Below, piece by piece: positions 9,317 through 17,159 of a DNA stretch of 64,000 bases (position 1 is the stretch's first letter; every line of letters begins with the position of its first letter). A model generated the notes under the pieces. That model was not told the origin of the DNA, made no database searches, and was given only the letters and a program-made list of their open reading frames with translations. The stretch lies in NCBI GenBank assembly GCA_963774405.1, contig CAVZEV010000009.1:62001-126000 (forward strand), given 5' to 3'. A program made the translations under genes and the position numbers. This DNA comes from VRUE01 sp963774405. Its GTDB lineage: Bacteria; Actinomycetota; Thermoleophilia; Solirubrobacterales; 70-9.

Positions 9317-9772
9317 ATGGCCCTGTGCTTCGTAGATCCTGCCGACGCGATCCGCGCGATCGCCGACTCGATCGGCCGCGAGGCCCGTCGCCAGCTGCTC
9401 GGCGAGGCGGTCCGCGCCTGGGTCGACGAGATCCCCGACGACGAGCTCGAGACCCACTACGCCAAGGCCCTCTCCGAGCTCGACGAGCACGACCTCTCGA
9501 TGCTCGCCGCCTGGCACGGCTCGCTCGAGGTCGGCCACCCGGTCCCCAACCGCGACTTCCTGATGGGCGCCTTCGGCTCGCTCGGCGAGAACCGCCGCGA
9601 GGCGATGAAGCTCGCCGCCGGCTTCCGCGGCGAGGAGGCCGTCGATGCCGGAGTCACCGAGGAGGACGCCCTCGAGCTCGTCCTCGGCCTGCTCTCCTCC
9701 CCCCGCCAGATGGAGCTGGCCCTCGAGGCCGTCGAGCTCTACATCTGGGACCGCGCGGGCTCAGACAACTAG
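9317..9772 (+). CDS. Unknown acidic protein of 151 residues
   Basis: I do not recognise a family. The protein is acidic and helical, with no signal peptide or membrane segment and no cysteine apart from one near residue 4. Stretches such as DEIPDDELETHYAKALSELDEHD and TEEDALELVLGLL suggest a soluble regulatory or adaptor protein. Codon use and third-position GC match its neighbours, so it looks genuinely coding. It is divergent from addB. Its stop codon TAG is the exact target site of an IS630-type insertion; removing the element regenerates the same TAG, so the protein is probably not truncated. Confidence 0.7.
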   Translation: MALCFVDPADAIRAIADSIGREARRQLLGEAVRAWVDEIPDDELETHYAKALSELDEHDLSMLAAWHGSLEVGHPVPNRDFLMGAFGSLGENRREAMKLAAGFRGEEAVDAGVTEEDALELVLGLLSSPRQMELALEAVELYIWDRAGSDN

Positions 9773-10985
9773 TGGTGCATCAGGCAACGTTTGCCGTGTT
9801 GACGACCTCCCGTAGCTTCGCGTCGTCGACGTGGTAGTTGCGCCAGGCGATGTAGCGACGGATCAGCCGGGCCTGGGTGGCGTGGTCGGGGTGGTCGGTG
9901 CCGTCGAGGGCAGAAGTAGCGCAGGCCTTTGAACTGCGCCTCGATGCGGTTGAGCCAGGAGGCGTAGTGGGGTGTGTAGGCGAGCTCGACGTTGTTGGCA
10001 TCGGCCCAGTCGCGGACCTCATCGCCGATGTGGGGGGAGAAGTTGTCGAGGATGAACGCGAGCCGGAGCTCGGCCGGGTAGCGGGAGCGGATGTGGTCGC
10101 AGAAGGCGAGGAACTCGACCCGGGTCTTGCGCTCGTGATCTGGCTGTTGAGCAGGTCGTCGCGGACGTCGAGGCGCAGCGAGCAGGTGGCGGACGCCGTG
10201 CGGGCGGGTGTAGGTGGCGCGGATCCGCCTCGGCTTCGCGCGGGGCGCCCAGGCCTTGCCCGCTGGGCTGCGGCTGGAGGTTCAGCGGCCCGAACTCGTC
10301 GAGGCAGATGACTACGTCCGGGTCGCCCGGCTCCGGATCGGCTGAGACCGTCGGCGATCGCGTACAGCTCCAGGATCCGGTTCTTCTTGGCCTCGAAGTC
10401 GGGTCGTTGGAGCGCTTCCAGCGTCCTCACGGCTTGAAAGCTGACGCCTTCCTCGCGGAGCAACTGGCGCAGCCCCTCGTGGGAGATGTCGTCGACCACC
10501 CCCTCGCGACCAGGTAGTCGGCCAGCTTGGCCAGGCTCCAGGTCGCGAACGGCTGGCCGAGGTCGGTCGGGATCGAGAGCGCGATCCGCTTGATCTCGCT
10601 GCCGCTGCGGCAGCGTGAACGTCGGCGGCCGTCCGCCCCGCGTAGCGCGGATAGAGCGCCTCGAAGCCGTCCCGGTTGAAGTTGTGGATCACGTCCCGGA
10701 CCGTGTCTGGGTCGGTGAACACGACCTCAGCGATCTGCGGCCGCCGGCCATCCCCTGGGCCGCGAGCAACACGATCTGCGCCCGCCGCCAGGTCACCACC
10801 GAGCCTGAGTCTGCGGCGGATCATCCGCAGCAGCCGATTGCCCTCCTCGTTGCTGATCTCCCGAAGCTCCACCCGAGCCGCCATTGTCCCCTCCGCGTCC
10901 GATTGACCGGTCGGGAAGACGACTTCGACGGCGAGGGCAGAGGAGCCTGTCAAGGAACCGGCAAACGTTGCCGGTCAGTCCACTA
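9770..10985. mobile_element. IS630-family insertion sequence with TA target duplication
   Basis: Element of about 1212 bp between two TA dinucleotides (9770-9771 and 10984-10985), the target duplication expected for IS630/Tc1. The terminal inverted repeats share GTGG at the tip and then, after seven unmatched bases, the 14-bp block GGCAACGTTTGCCG (left about 9783-9796; reverse complement on the right at about 10960-10973). The enclosed transposase is broken by several frameshifts, so the copy is probably dead. It is inserted in the stop codon of the preceding gene. Confidence 0.8.
9780..10884 (-). pseudogene. IS630-type DDE transposase, multiply frameshifted
   Basis: Fragments in different frames read in order as an IS630 transposase. 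They are an N-terminal helix-turn-helix (EEGNRLLRMIRRRLRLGGD, then IAEVVFTDPDTVRDVIHNF), a middle part (DISHEGLRQLLREEGVSFQ) and a DDE catalytic part. The catalytic part is seen only in alternate frames (CLDEFGPLN, FILDNFSPH, LNRIEAQFKGL). At least three or four frame changes are needed to join them. Start taken at the ATG giving MAARVELREISNEEG. No intact transposase is encoded, so movement would need one from elsewhere. Confidence 0.75.
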
Positions 10986-11012
10986 GCGCGAACGGCCGGC
11001 CCCGGCCAAAGC

Positions 11013-11061
11013 CTTCCGGTGCGCCTTATGCACCCTGGAGGTACATAAGGCGCACCGGAAG
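11013..11061. repeat. Palindromic element A copy 1 (18-bp perfect arms)
   Basis: CTTCCGGTGCGCCTTATG (11013-11030) and its exact reverse complement (11044-11061) around a 13-base loop. It belongs to a family with copies at 23336-23382, 50889-50935 and 63283-63326. The flank GCGAAAT after the right arm is shared with the copy at 50889. It lies between an IS630 element and an alpha/beta hydrolase gene, about 50 bases before the hydrolase start, and there is no T-run to mark it as an ordinary terminator. Confidence 0.85.
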
Positions 11062-11111
11062 CGAAATGCACTGCTGTCTCACGTTTCGGGCATGCCTGCC
11101 GTTGAGTGGTG

Positions 11112-11975
11112 ATGGAACGCCGTGATCTCATCTTCGCCGTGGGCCGCGATTCCTGCGCTGGGTGGTTTTACCCGGCGGCAGGGGTGCGCGCCACGGCGCC
11201 GGCAGTGGTCATGGCTCACGGGCTCTCCGGCACGCGACGGGATCGCCTCGGTGCCTTCGCCGAGCGTTTTGCCGCTGCGGGGTTCGCGGCGCTCGTCTTC
11301 GACCACCGTGGCTTTGGCGACAGCGGCGGCGAGTCCGACCTCTTCGAGCCCGCCCGACAGCTCGAGGACTGGCGGACGGCGATCGCGTTCGCGCGCTCGC
11401 TGCCCGAGGTTGACGGGGCTCGCATCGCGACGTTCGGCTCCTCCATGGGTGGCGGCAACGCGCTCGCCGCTGCCGCTGGCGACCCAGGCGTTGCGGCCGC
11501 GATCAGCCAGGTTCCCTTCCTCGACATCGTCACGCAGGCCCATCGCTCGTCGCCGCGGGCGACTGCTCGCACGCTTGCCGCCGCGGTCCAGGGTCGCCAT
11601 CTGCCGGCCGTGGGCCAGCTCGACGAGCCGGCGCTCATCAACGCACCGGGCGGGGAGGAGGGCTGGCGGCGTGTGGTCGAGATTGGCGAGGACTCGCGCT
11701 GGCGAAATCGCGTCTCCTCACGCTGGCTTCTCGGCCGCCCCTACCGCCCCGTGCGCCATGCTGCAAAGCTGCACTGCCCCTGGCTCGTCTGTGTCGGCGA
11801 GGCGGATCGCGTCGCCAAGCCCGGCCCCGCCATCGCCGCGGCCCGCCGCGCCCCGAAGGGCGAGCTACGCACCTACTCCGGCGTCGACCACTTCGACATT
11901 TACGACGGTCCCGTCCACGACGCCCTGGTCGCCGACCAGCTCGACTTCCTCAAGTGTCACTTGCTCTCTGTTTGA
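11112..11975 (+). CDS. Alpha/beta hydrolase (dienelactone-hydrolase/acetyl-xylan-esterase-like)
   Basis: Soluble alpha/beta-hydrolase of 287 residues. The oxyanion region is MAHGLSGTRRDR. The nucleophile elbow is GSSMGG (about residue 112-117), the catalytic Asp lies in VGEADRV and the His in GVDHFDIY near the C-terminus, so the triad is complete. Substrate cannot be told from the sequence; the subgroup is often annotated as alpha/beta fold hydrolase with cap between strands 6 and 7. ATG at 11112 is preferred; in-frame GTG codons lie just upstream at 11106 and 11109. It stands alone between a repeat element and a MazEF-like module. Confidence 0.85.
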   Translation: MERRDLIFAVGRDSCAGWFYPAAGVRATAPAVVMAHGLSGTRRDRLGAFAERFAAAGFAALVFDHRGFGDSGGESDLFEPARQLEDWRTAIAFARSLPEVDGARIATFGSSMGGGNALAAAAGDPGVAAAISQVPFLDIVTQAHRSSPRATARTLAAAVQGRHLPAVGQLDEPALINAPGGEEGWRRVVEIGEDSRWRNRVSSRWLLGRPYRPVRHAAKLHCPWLVCVGEADRVAKPGPAIAAARRAPKGELRTYSGVDHFDIYDGPVHDALVADQLDFLKCHLLSV

Positions 11976-11987
11976 ACTAAAAGCGTC

Positions 11988-12015
11988 GTCATACGTGTTA
12001 GCATCATCGTATGAC
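11988..12015 (+). promoter_or_regulatory. Dyad operator of the MazEF-like module, overlapping the antitoxin start
   Basis: Perfect 8-bp inverted repeat GTCATACG (11988-11995) and CGTATGAC (12008-12015), 12 bases apart. The right half contains the ATG of the antitoxin at 12011. The position fits autoregulation by the antitoxin or the complex and suggests a very short or absent 5' leader. Confidence 0.6.
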
Positions 12016-12262
12016 AATGCTCAGTTTTCGGGTTGCCGACGCCGAGGCGGCTGAAGTTCAGCAGTGGGCGGAGGCCCTTGGCCTTGATCGTTCCGAGCTT
12101 CTGCGCGAGGCACTACATCGGCACCTCGTCCGCCTTCGCAGTGAGGTGGACGCCAAGAACTGGGAAAGCATGCCGCTAACAGACGCGGAGCGGTCGTTGG
12201 CCCAAATCGCTGATTGGGGACCCGCAGAGGACTGGGCGGACTGGGGCGATGCGACGGGGTGA
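12011..12262 (+). CDS. Ribbon-helix-helix antitoxin (MazE-like)
   Basis: Antitoxin of 83 residues. The N-terminal MLSFRVADAEAAEVQQWAEALGLDRSELLREALHRHL is a ribbon-helix-helix DNA-binding domain. The C-terminal tail ending WGPAEDWADWGD is acidic and Trp-rich, the kind of segment that wraps the toxin and blocks its RNA site. The toxin gene starts 14 bases before this stop, so the two are coupled. It is less GC-rich at the start than its neighbours, consistent with transfer. The dyad operator overlaps its start codon. Confidence 0.8.
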   Translation: MTMLSFRVADAEAAEVQQWAEALGLDRSELLREALHRHLVRLRSEVDAKNWESMPLTDAERSLAQIADWGPAEDWADWGDATG

Positions 12263-12557
12263 GGTCTGGTTTGCTGCGACTCCGGGTGGCGATCGACCTG
12301 TTCTGGTCCTGACACGAGACCCGGTCGCTGACCGGATTCAGGCGGTCGTGGTGGCTGCGCTTACCCGAACGCAGCGGGACCTCGTTTCGGAGCTTGCGCT
12401 TACGGCGGCCGACGACGGTTTGCCCACTGACTGCGTTGTCAATTTCGACAACGTCCATACGGTGCCACGCGAGGCATTCCGGCGCCGCATCACGGCGCTG
12501 TCTGATCTGCGAATGAGCCAAGCGTGTCGCGTTTTCCGCGACGCAATGGGCTGCTGA
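12249..12557 (+). CDS. MazF/PemK-type mRNA endoribonuclease toxin
   Basis: Sequence-specific RNA-cleaving toxin, 102 residues, the usual MazF length. The family beginning MRRGEVWFAATPGGDRPVLVLTR is clear: the RGEVW strand and the Arg/Thr positions of the active site. It is followed by VVVAALTRT and the C-terminal part VNFDNVHTVPREAF. The gene overlaps the antitoxin by 14 bases. Both motifs and the reading frame are intact, so the toxin is probably functional. Confidence 0.88.
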   Translation: MRRGEVWFAATPGGDRPVLVLTRDPVADRIQAVVVAALTRTQRDLVSELALTAADDGLPTDCVVNFDNVHTVPREAFRRRITALSDLRMSQACRVFRDAMGC

Positions 12558-12567
12558 GCGTTGCTGC

Positions 12568-13203
12568 TCAGCTCAGCGCAGCGCGAATCTCGGCAATCGC
12601 CTGCTCGTTGTTCTGGAAGTGGACGGCACTGAGGCCGGCCTTGCGGGCGCCTTCGATGTTGACGAGGACGTCGTCGATGAAGAGACAGGCCCCGGCCGGT
12701 TCTCCCACCCGCTCCAGGGTCAACTCGTAGATGCGCGATTCGGGCTTGCGGCAGCCGACGAAGCCGGAGTCGACGACGGTCTCGAAGATCTCGTCGACCG
12801 GCAGCATCGAGCGCCAGAGCGGCTCCCACTCGCGCACGTTGTTGGTCAGCATCGCCATCCGGTAGCCCTCGCCCTTCAGCTCCCGCATCAGCTCGATCAT
12901 CTCGGTGTTCGGTTCCAGCGCCTCGAAGTAGATCTCGCGGAAGCGGTGCATCTCGGGCGGGTGGCCGAGCAGCGGCTCGAGGTGCTCGGTCAGCCGGGCG
13001 AGGAAGGTGTCCTCGCTGATCTCGCCGCGCTCCATCTCGAAGAGCGGGTTCTCACCGCCGTTGGCCTCGGTGGCCGCCTGCATTGCCTTGCCGAGCGTTT
13101 CGGTCGTGATCCCGGTCTGGTCCTGGAAGGCCATGAAGGACTCGATCAGCGGCGTCGTCAGCACCCCGCCGAAGTCCGAGACGATCGTCTTGATCTCAGC
13201 CAT
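12568..13203 (-). CDS. HAD-superfamily hydrolase, subfamily IA-like
   Basis: Haloacid-dehalogenase-type hydrolase of 211 residues, related to the epoxide-hydrolase N-terminal/YihX-like group. The nucleophile motif is IVSDFGGVLTT (residues 5-15), motif II is AMLTNNVREW, the motif III Lys is in CRKPESRIYE and motif IV is CLFIDDVLVNIEGA. All four catalytic motifs are present. The substrate is unknown; a small phosphate ester is most likely. I chose the ATG at 13203 because the longer frame upstream is antisense to the next gene. It overlaps the preceding gene by 8 bases, forming a two-gene operon. Confidence 0.85.
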   Translation of the reverse strand: MAEIKTIVSDFGGVLTTPLIESFMAFQDQTGITTETLGKAMQAATEANGGENPLFEMERGEISEDTFLARLTEHLEPLLGHPPEMHRFREIYFEALEPNTEMIELMRELKGEGYRMAMLTNNVREWEPLWRSMLPVDEIFETVVDSGFVGCRKPESRIYELTLERVGEPAGACLFIDDVLVNIEGARKAGLSAVHFQNNEQAIAEIRAALS

Positions 13204-13588
13204 CGGCGCGCACGACCTCGTAGTGGCCCAGTCCCTCGCGCCCCTCGAGCGCCCAGCGGAAGAAGGCGACGGTTCCCGTCGCACCCGGGTGGGGGACCGC
13301 GGCGGCGCTGATCAGCGTGCCGGCGCCGCGCAGCGGCTGCGCCGCCTCGTCGTCGAGCCAGAGCTCAAGCGTCGCCCGGCGCTGCACGCCGTCGGGCCCG
13401 TACTCGGTCGAGAGCAGCGTCTCGGCGACATCCACCGGGGCGCCGTCGGGGTCGCAGAGCACCGCCCCGACCGACTCCTCGCCGTGCCCGCCGGCGCCCT
13501 GCGGGCGCACGGCGCTGAGCGCAAGCAGGCCGCCGTCGGCAAAGACGATGCCGATCGAGCGGCGCACGATCTGGTCGGTCGAGCTCAT
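13196..13588 (-). CDS. Unknown protein of 130 residues upstream of the HAD hydrolase
   Basis: No family recognised. Beta-rich composition, with RSIGIVFADGGLLALSAVRPQGAGGHGEES near the start and a C-terminal TVAFFRWALEGREGLGHYEVVRADG. It contains one Cys and no signal peptide or membrane segment. The first half resembles a small-domain sensor fold, but I cannot assign it. It overlaps the start of the HAD gene by 8 bases and is the first gene of that pair. It is divergent from the DUF59 gene at 13642, with about 50 bases between them for both promoters. Confidence 0.65.
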   Translation of the reverse strand: MSSTDQIVRRSIGIVFADGGLLALSAVRPQGAGGHGEESVGAVLCDPDGAPVDVAETLLSTEYGPDGVQRRATLELWLDDEAAQPLRGAGTLISAAAVPHPGATGTVAFFRWALEGREGLGHYEVVRADG

Positions 13589-13641
13589 CGGCGGCGAAGA
13601 CTATTGGCCGCTCCAGCGACCCGCCCGGCTACCATGGGGCC

Positions 13642-13959
13642 ATGTCTGAGAACGAGACCGTGACGCTGACCGAAGACGACGTGCTCGAGGCCCTCGAGGA
13701 AGTGATCGACCCCGAGCTCGGCCTCGACTTCGTCTCCCTCGGCCTCGTCTACGACGTCGAGATCGAGAAGGACGAAGTCTTCGTCACCTTCACCCTCACC
13801 ACCCCGGCCTGCCCAATCGGCCCCCAGGTCTCCGAGCAGATGAAGGAGTTCGTCGGCGACCTCCCCGGCGTCACCGCCGTCCACCCCAAGATGGTCTTCG
13901 ACCCCGCCTGGAGCCCCGAGATGATGACCGAGGACGCCAAGTTCGCACTTGGGTTTTAG
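13642..13959 (+). CDS. MIP18/DUF59 family metal-sulfur cluster assembly factor
   Basis: Small protein of 105 residues with the DUF59 (MIP18, PaaD/SufT-like) fold. The typical sequence ALEEVIDPELGLDFVSLGLVYDV is followed by the conserved Cys in TLTTPACPIG (about residue 56) that binds the cluster or metal in this family. The C-terminal FDPAWSPEMMTEDAKFALGF matches the usual ending. A role in Fe-S cluster maturation is inferred from the family; the suf cluster lies 7 kb away and not in the same operon. It is expressed alone, divergent from the 13588 gene. Confidence 0.9.
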   Translation: MSENETVTLTEDDVLEALEEVIDPELGLDFVSLGLVYDVEIEKDEVFVTFTLTTPACPIGPQVSEQMKEFVGDLPGVTAVHPKMVFDPAWSPEMMTEDAKFALGF

Positions 13960-14033
13960 TTTCGCCGGGCGCAATCAGTCAGGCTTCGCAAAGGCCTACA
14001 AGCAGCGCCTGGAAGACAGTTGATCAGACCGGA

Positions 14034-14075
14034 GTGGCGGGTTGCCCGTCACAAAAGTGGCGGATTACCCGTCAC
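14034..14075. repeat. Two 19-bp direct repeats, possible IS21-type end remnant
   Basis: GTGGCGGGTTGCCCGTCAC (14034-14052) is followed after four bases by GTGGCGGATTACCCGTCAC (14057-14075), with two differences. Ends of IS21-family elements carry tandem repeats of this style (recalled, not checked). No istA or istB coding sequence is nearby, so at most a remnant is present. The rest of the 13960-14110 gap shows nothing I can name. Confidence 0.4.
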
Positions 14076-14110
14076 GTCTGGGGTCGGCTCCTCGGCGACT
14101 TTCGCAACGG

Positions 14111-14236
14111 CTACCGCGGAGGAGGGAAGTTGCGCGGATCTTTCTTTGGCTCGTGCCAGAGGAGGCCGGCGTGCCAGACGTAGAACTCGCCGACGGCGAG
14201 CAAGAGAGAGGCGACGCCTAGGGCAACTGCAAGCAT
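14111..14236 (-). CDS. Small single-span membrane protein, 41 residues
   Basis: A short frame just downstream of fxsA. One hydrophobic helix, LAVALGVASLLLAVGEFYVW (residues 2-21), is followed by a short polar tail HAGLLWHEPKKDPRNFPPP. It begins 10 bases after the fxsA stop on the same strand, so it is probably in the same transcript. The clean membrane-helix-plus-basic-tail composition argues for coding. No family recognised. Confidence 0.45.
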   Translation of the reverse strand: MLAVALGVASLLLAVGEFYVWHAGLLWHEPKKDPRNFPPPR

Positions 14237-14245
14237 CTCAGCCAG

Positions 14246-14713
14246 TCAGCCGCGGATCGTCGGCGTCGATCTCTTCGGCGGTGGCGTCATAGTCGTAGTT
14301 GCGGCTCGAGGTCGCGGTCTCGCCGGGCCGGCGGAGGTCGGCATGCCCATGACCAGGAAGCGCTTGCCGACGTAGCCGCGCATCAGGCGGCGCACGATCG
14401 CGCGGGTCGGTGGGATGAGCAGGATTGCGCCGAAGATGTCGGTGACGAAGCCGGGGGTGAGCAGGAGGGTGGCGCCGACCGAGATCAGCAGGCCGTCGGC
14501 GACCTCGCGGCCGGGGAAGCGGCGCTCGGCGATCGCGGCGTTGAAGCGGCGCCAGGCGCCGCGGCCCTGGTGGCGCAACAGCAGCGAGCCGAGCAGGGCG
14601 TCGGCGATCAGCAGCGCGACGGTGGGCCAGACCCCGATCAGCGAGCCGATCTGGATGATCACGTAGATCTCGACGATCGGGATGACGATGAAGAGGGCGA
14701 CGAGGATTGCCAC
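14246..14713 (-). CDS. fxsA: FxsA-family membrane protein
   Basis: Inner-membrane protein of 155 residues. The FxsA family is named for overproduction that suppresses phage T7 exclusion by F plasmid PifA; its normal role is unclear. Hydrophobic segments lie at about 3-25, 28-47 and 70-100, and the family signature includes VEIYVIIQIGSLIGVWPT and LLTPGFVTDIFGAILLIPPTR. The basic C-terminal tail is typical. The final residues (MTPPPKRSTPTIRG) read less naturally than the rest, and a small indel near the end is possible. Followed by a 41-residue membrane protein. Confidence 0.85.
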   Translation of the reverse strand: MAILVALFIVIPIVEIYVIIQIGSLIGVWPTVALLIADALLGSLLLRHQGRGAWRRFNAAIAERRFPGREVADGLLISVGATLLLTPGFVTDIFGAILLIPPTRAIVRRLMRGYVGKRFLVMGMPTSAGPARPRPRAATTTMTPPPKRSTPTIRG

Positions 14714-14748
14714 CGACCTAGCCTAGTTGGCGCGTGGCGCGGGCCGGC

Positions 14749-16161
14749 TCAGGCGCGGGTAGCCGCCGCCGCGGCCTCCTCGAGCTCGGCGAGCGAGCGG
14801 TTCAGGCCCTCGGCGATCTCTTCGACGTCCTCCATCGAGTCATAGTCGGCGAGAAGGCCGAAGCCGACGCGGCCGTTGTAGCTCATGATCGCCACCGCCA
14901 TCGTGTGGTTGGGCGGCAGGAAGGCGACGGGGAAGACCTCCTCGAGCTCGCGGCCCAGCACGTAGAGCGGGATCTGCGGGCCCGGCACGTTGGTCACGAT
15001 CATGTTGAAGAGCCGGGTCGAGAAGTTGATCCGCGAGGCCTGCGCCAGCAGCGTCGGCGGGGCGAAGTCGTTGAAGCGAGAGATCACTTCGGCGCCCAGC
15101 GCCTGCTTGGAGCGCTTCAGCCCCTCCATCTGCTCGCTGACCACGCGCAGCCGCCGCACCGGGTCCTCGACGTAGACCGGCAGCGGCCCGCGCATCGCCG
15201 CGATCCGGTTGCCGAGGTCGCCGCGCTCGTCCTGGCTGCGGATCGAGACCGGCACCAGCGCCCGCAGCTCGAGGCCCTCGGTGCGCACGCCGCGGCTGTG
15301 CAGCCACTCGCGCAGCGCCCCGGTCACCACCGCCAGCACGACGTCGTTGACCGTGCCGCCGAGCGTGTCCTTGATCCGTTTGAAGGTGGCCAGCTCCGAG
15401 CGCGCCCAGGTGAAGCGGCGGTGTGGGCCGATGTGCTGGTTCAGGGGCACGTCGGGGGCCGGGTCGGCGAAGGCGCCGACCACCTCGCCGACGCCCTCCA
15501 GGGCCTCGCCGATCCGCCGCGCCGCCGTCTCGGGGTGGCGCACCGCCTCGACCGCCCGCTCGACGATCTTCACCGGCGCCGCGACCGCGTCGGCCGCGCC
15601 CCGCGCAACCAGGTCGATCGTGCTCGGCGGCGGCGCCGGCACCCAGCCGTCGTCGCCGCCAGCGGGCTCGGGAACCGGCTCGAGGTCGAAGAGGACGGTG
15701 CCGATGTCGACGCCGGAGATGCCGTCGACCATCGCGTGGTGGGTCTTGGTCAGCAGCGCGAAGCGGTCGCGCTCCAGGCCCTGCACGAGCCAGAGCTCCC
15801 AGAGCGGCTTGGAGCGGTCGAGCTGCTGGGAGAAGACCCGCGCCGCCAGCCGCTTCAGCTGCTGCTCGCCGCCCGGGTCCGGCAGCCCGGTGTGGCGGAT
15901 GTGGTAGGTCAGGTTGAAGTTGACGTCATCGGCCCAGAGCGGCCGGCCGGCCTCCAGCGGCGGCACCACGAGCCGCTGGCGGAAGCGCGGCACCTGATTG
16001 AGGCGCCCGCGCACGTGCTCGACCAGGTCGACGTATTTGGGCGGCGGCCCCTCGAAGATCAGGATCGCGCCGACGTGCATGTGGCTCGCCGAGGTCTCGT
16101 TGGTGAGGAACGAGGCGTCGACGGCGGTGAGCCGGTCGAGGTGGCGTCCGTGGGTTGCCAT
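14749..16161 (-). CDS. Wax ester synthase/diacylglycerol acyltransferase (WS/DGAT)
   Basis: Acyl-CoA-dependent acyltransferase of 470 residues making wax esters or triacylglycerols, common in actinobacteria. The N-terminus LTAVDASFLTNETSASHMHVG and the catalytic HHAMVDG (about residues 141-147) are both typical. The C-terminal half has the family stretches LRALVPVSIRSQDERGDLGN and MIVTNVPGPQIPLYVLG. It is probably membrane-associated without clear spanning helices. The ATG at 16161 is 26 bases from the divergent ispH start, so the two share a short promoter region. Which acceptor alcohol is used cannot be read from the sequence. Confidence 0.93.
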   Translation of the reverse strand: MATHGRHLDRLTAVDASFLTNETSASHMHVGAILIFEGPPPKYVDLVEHVRGRLNQVPRFRQRLVVPPLEAGRPLWADDVNFNLTYHIRHTGLPDPGGEQQLKRLAARVFSQQLDRSKPLWELWLVQGLERDRFALLTKTHHAMVDGISGVDIGTVLFDLEPVPEPAGGDDGWVPAPPPSTIDLVARGAADAVAAPVKIVERAVEAVRHPETAARRIGEALEGVGEVVGAFADPAPDVPLNQHIGPHRRFTWARSELATFKRIKDTLGGTVNDVVLAVVTGALREWLHSRGVRTEGLELRALVPVSIRSQDERGDLGNRIAAMRGPLPVYVEDPVRRLRVVSEQMEGLKRSKQALGAEVISRFNDFAPPTLLAQASRINFSTRLFNMIVTNVPGPQIPLYVLGRELEEVFPVAFLPPNHTMAVAIMSYNGRVGFGLLADYDSMEDVEEIAEGLNRSLAELEEAAAAATRA

Positions 16162-16187
16162 CGCCCAAGGCTAGCTACTCTGCGTCT

Positions 16188-17159
16188 ATGGCCCCCCTCG
16201 CCACCGCGGCCCCGAAACGGGGCCTGCTTGCGGCCCCGCGCGGATACTGCGCGGGAGTCGACCGCGCCGTGCAGACGGTCGAGCGCGCGCTCGAGCGCTA
16301 CGGCGCGCCGGTCTACGTGCGCAAGGAGATCGTCCATAACAAGCACGTGGTCGAGGAGCTGGCCAAGCGCGGCGCGATCTTCGTCGAGCAGGAGACCGAG
16401 GTGCCCGAGGGCGAGATGGTCGTCTTCTCCGCCCACGGCGTCGCCCCCGCGGTCCACGACAACGCCGCCGCCCGCAACCTGCGCACGATCGACGCCACCT
16501 GCCCGCTGGTGACCAAGGTCCACGTCTCGGCGCGGCGCTTCGCCGCCGAGGGCTACACGATCGTGATGATCGGCCACGACGGCCACGAGGAGGTCGAAGG
16601 GACCACCGGCGAGGCGCCCGAGAGCATCGTCCTGATCGAAACCGCGGACGAAGTCGAGAGCCTCGAGGTCGCCGATCCCGGCAAGGTCGCCTTCATCACC
16701 CAGACGACGCTCTCGGTCGATGAGACGGCCGAGGTGATCGCCGCCCTGCGAGCGAAGTTCCCCGGCATCGTCAGCTCCAAGTCAGACGACATCTGTTACG
16801 CCACGACCAACCGCCAGATCGCCGTCAAGCAGCTCGCCCGCGAGTGCGACCTGGTCCTCGTCATCGGCTCGACCAACTCCTCCAACTCCAACCGCCTGGT
16901 CGAGGTCGCCCGCGAACACGGCGCCGCCTCGCACCTGATCGACAACCACACCCAGGTCGAAGAGGAGTGGCTGGAGGGGGTGGAGACAGTCGGCATCACC
17001 TCCGGCGCCAGCGCCCCAGAGGAGCTGGTCGAGCGGCTGGTCGAGCTCTTCCGCGAACGCGGCGCGGAAGACGTCTCGGAGCTGCGCACCGTTCACGAGG
17101 ACGTGCGGTTCATGCTGCCGAAGGAGATCCGGGAGGCTTCACAGCCGGCATCGGCGTAG
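16188..17159 (+). CDS. ispH: 4-hydroxy-3-methylbut-2-enyl diphosphate reductase
   Basis: Last enzyme of the non-mevalonate isoprenoid pathway. It reduces HMBPP to IPP and DMAPP with a cluster held by three cysteines. All three are visible: C21 in APRGYCAGVDRA, one in TIDATCPLVTK (about 104) and one in DDICYATTNRQ (about 200). Conserved His residues occur in IVHNKHVV and FSAHGVAP, and the substrate-binding SNSNRL follows. Length 323 is normal. I chose the ATG at 16188; an upstream in-frame ATG at 16155 falls inside the antisense WS/DGAT gene. The stop codon directly abuts a 28-bp perfect hairpin. Confidence 0.95.
   Translation: MAPLATAAPKRGLLAAPRGYCAGVDRAVQTVERALERYGAPVYVRKEIVHNKHVVEELAKRGAIFVEQETEVPEGEMVVFSAHGVAPAVHDNAAARNLRTIDATCPLVTKVHVSARRFAAEGYTIVMIGHDGHEEVEGTTGEAPESIVLIETADEVESLEVADPGKVAFITQTTLSVDETAEVIAALRAKFPGIVSSKSDDICYATTNRQIAVKQLARECDLVLVIGSTNSSNSNRLVEVAREHGAASHLIDNHTQVEEEWLEGVETVGITSGASAPEELVERLVELFRERGAEDVSELRTVHEDVRFMLPKEIREASQPASA

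Noticed and set aside
6300..9335. A plus-strand open frame of about 1000 codons opposite addB (and a similar one opposite addA).
   Set aside because: It mirrors the codon pattern of the real minus-strand gene; the translation is low-complexity Arg/Ala/Gly/Leu with no motifs, while the minus strand has full helicase-nuclease motifs.
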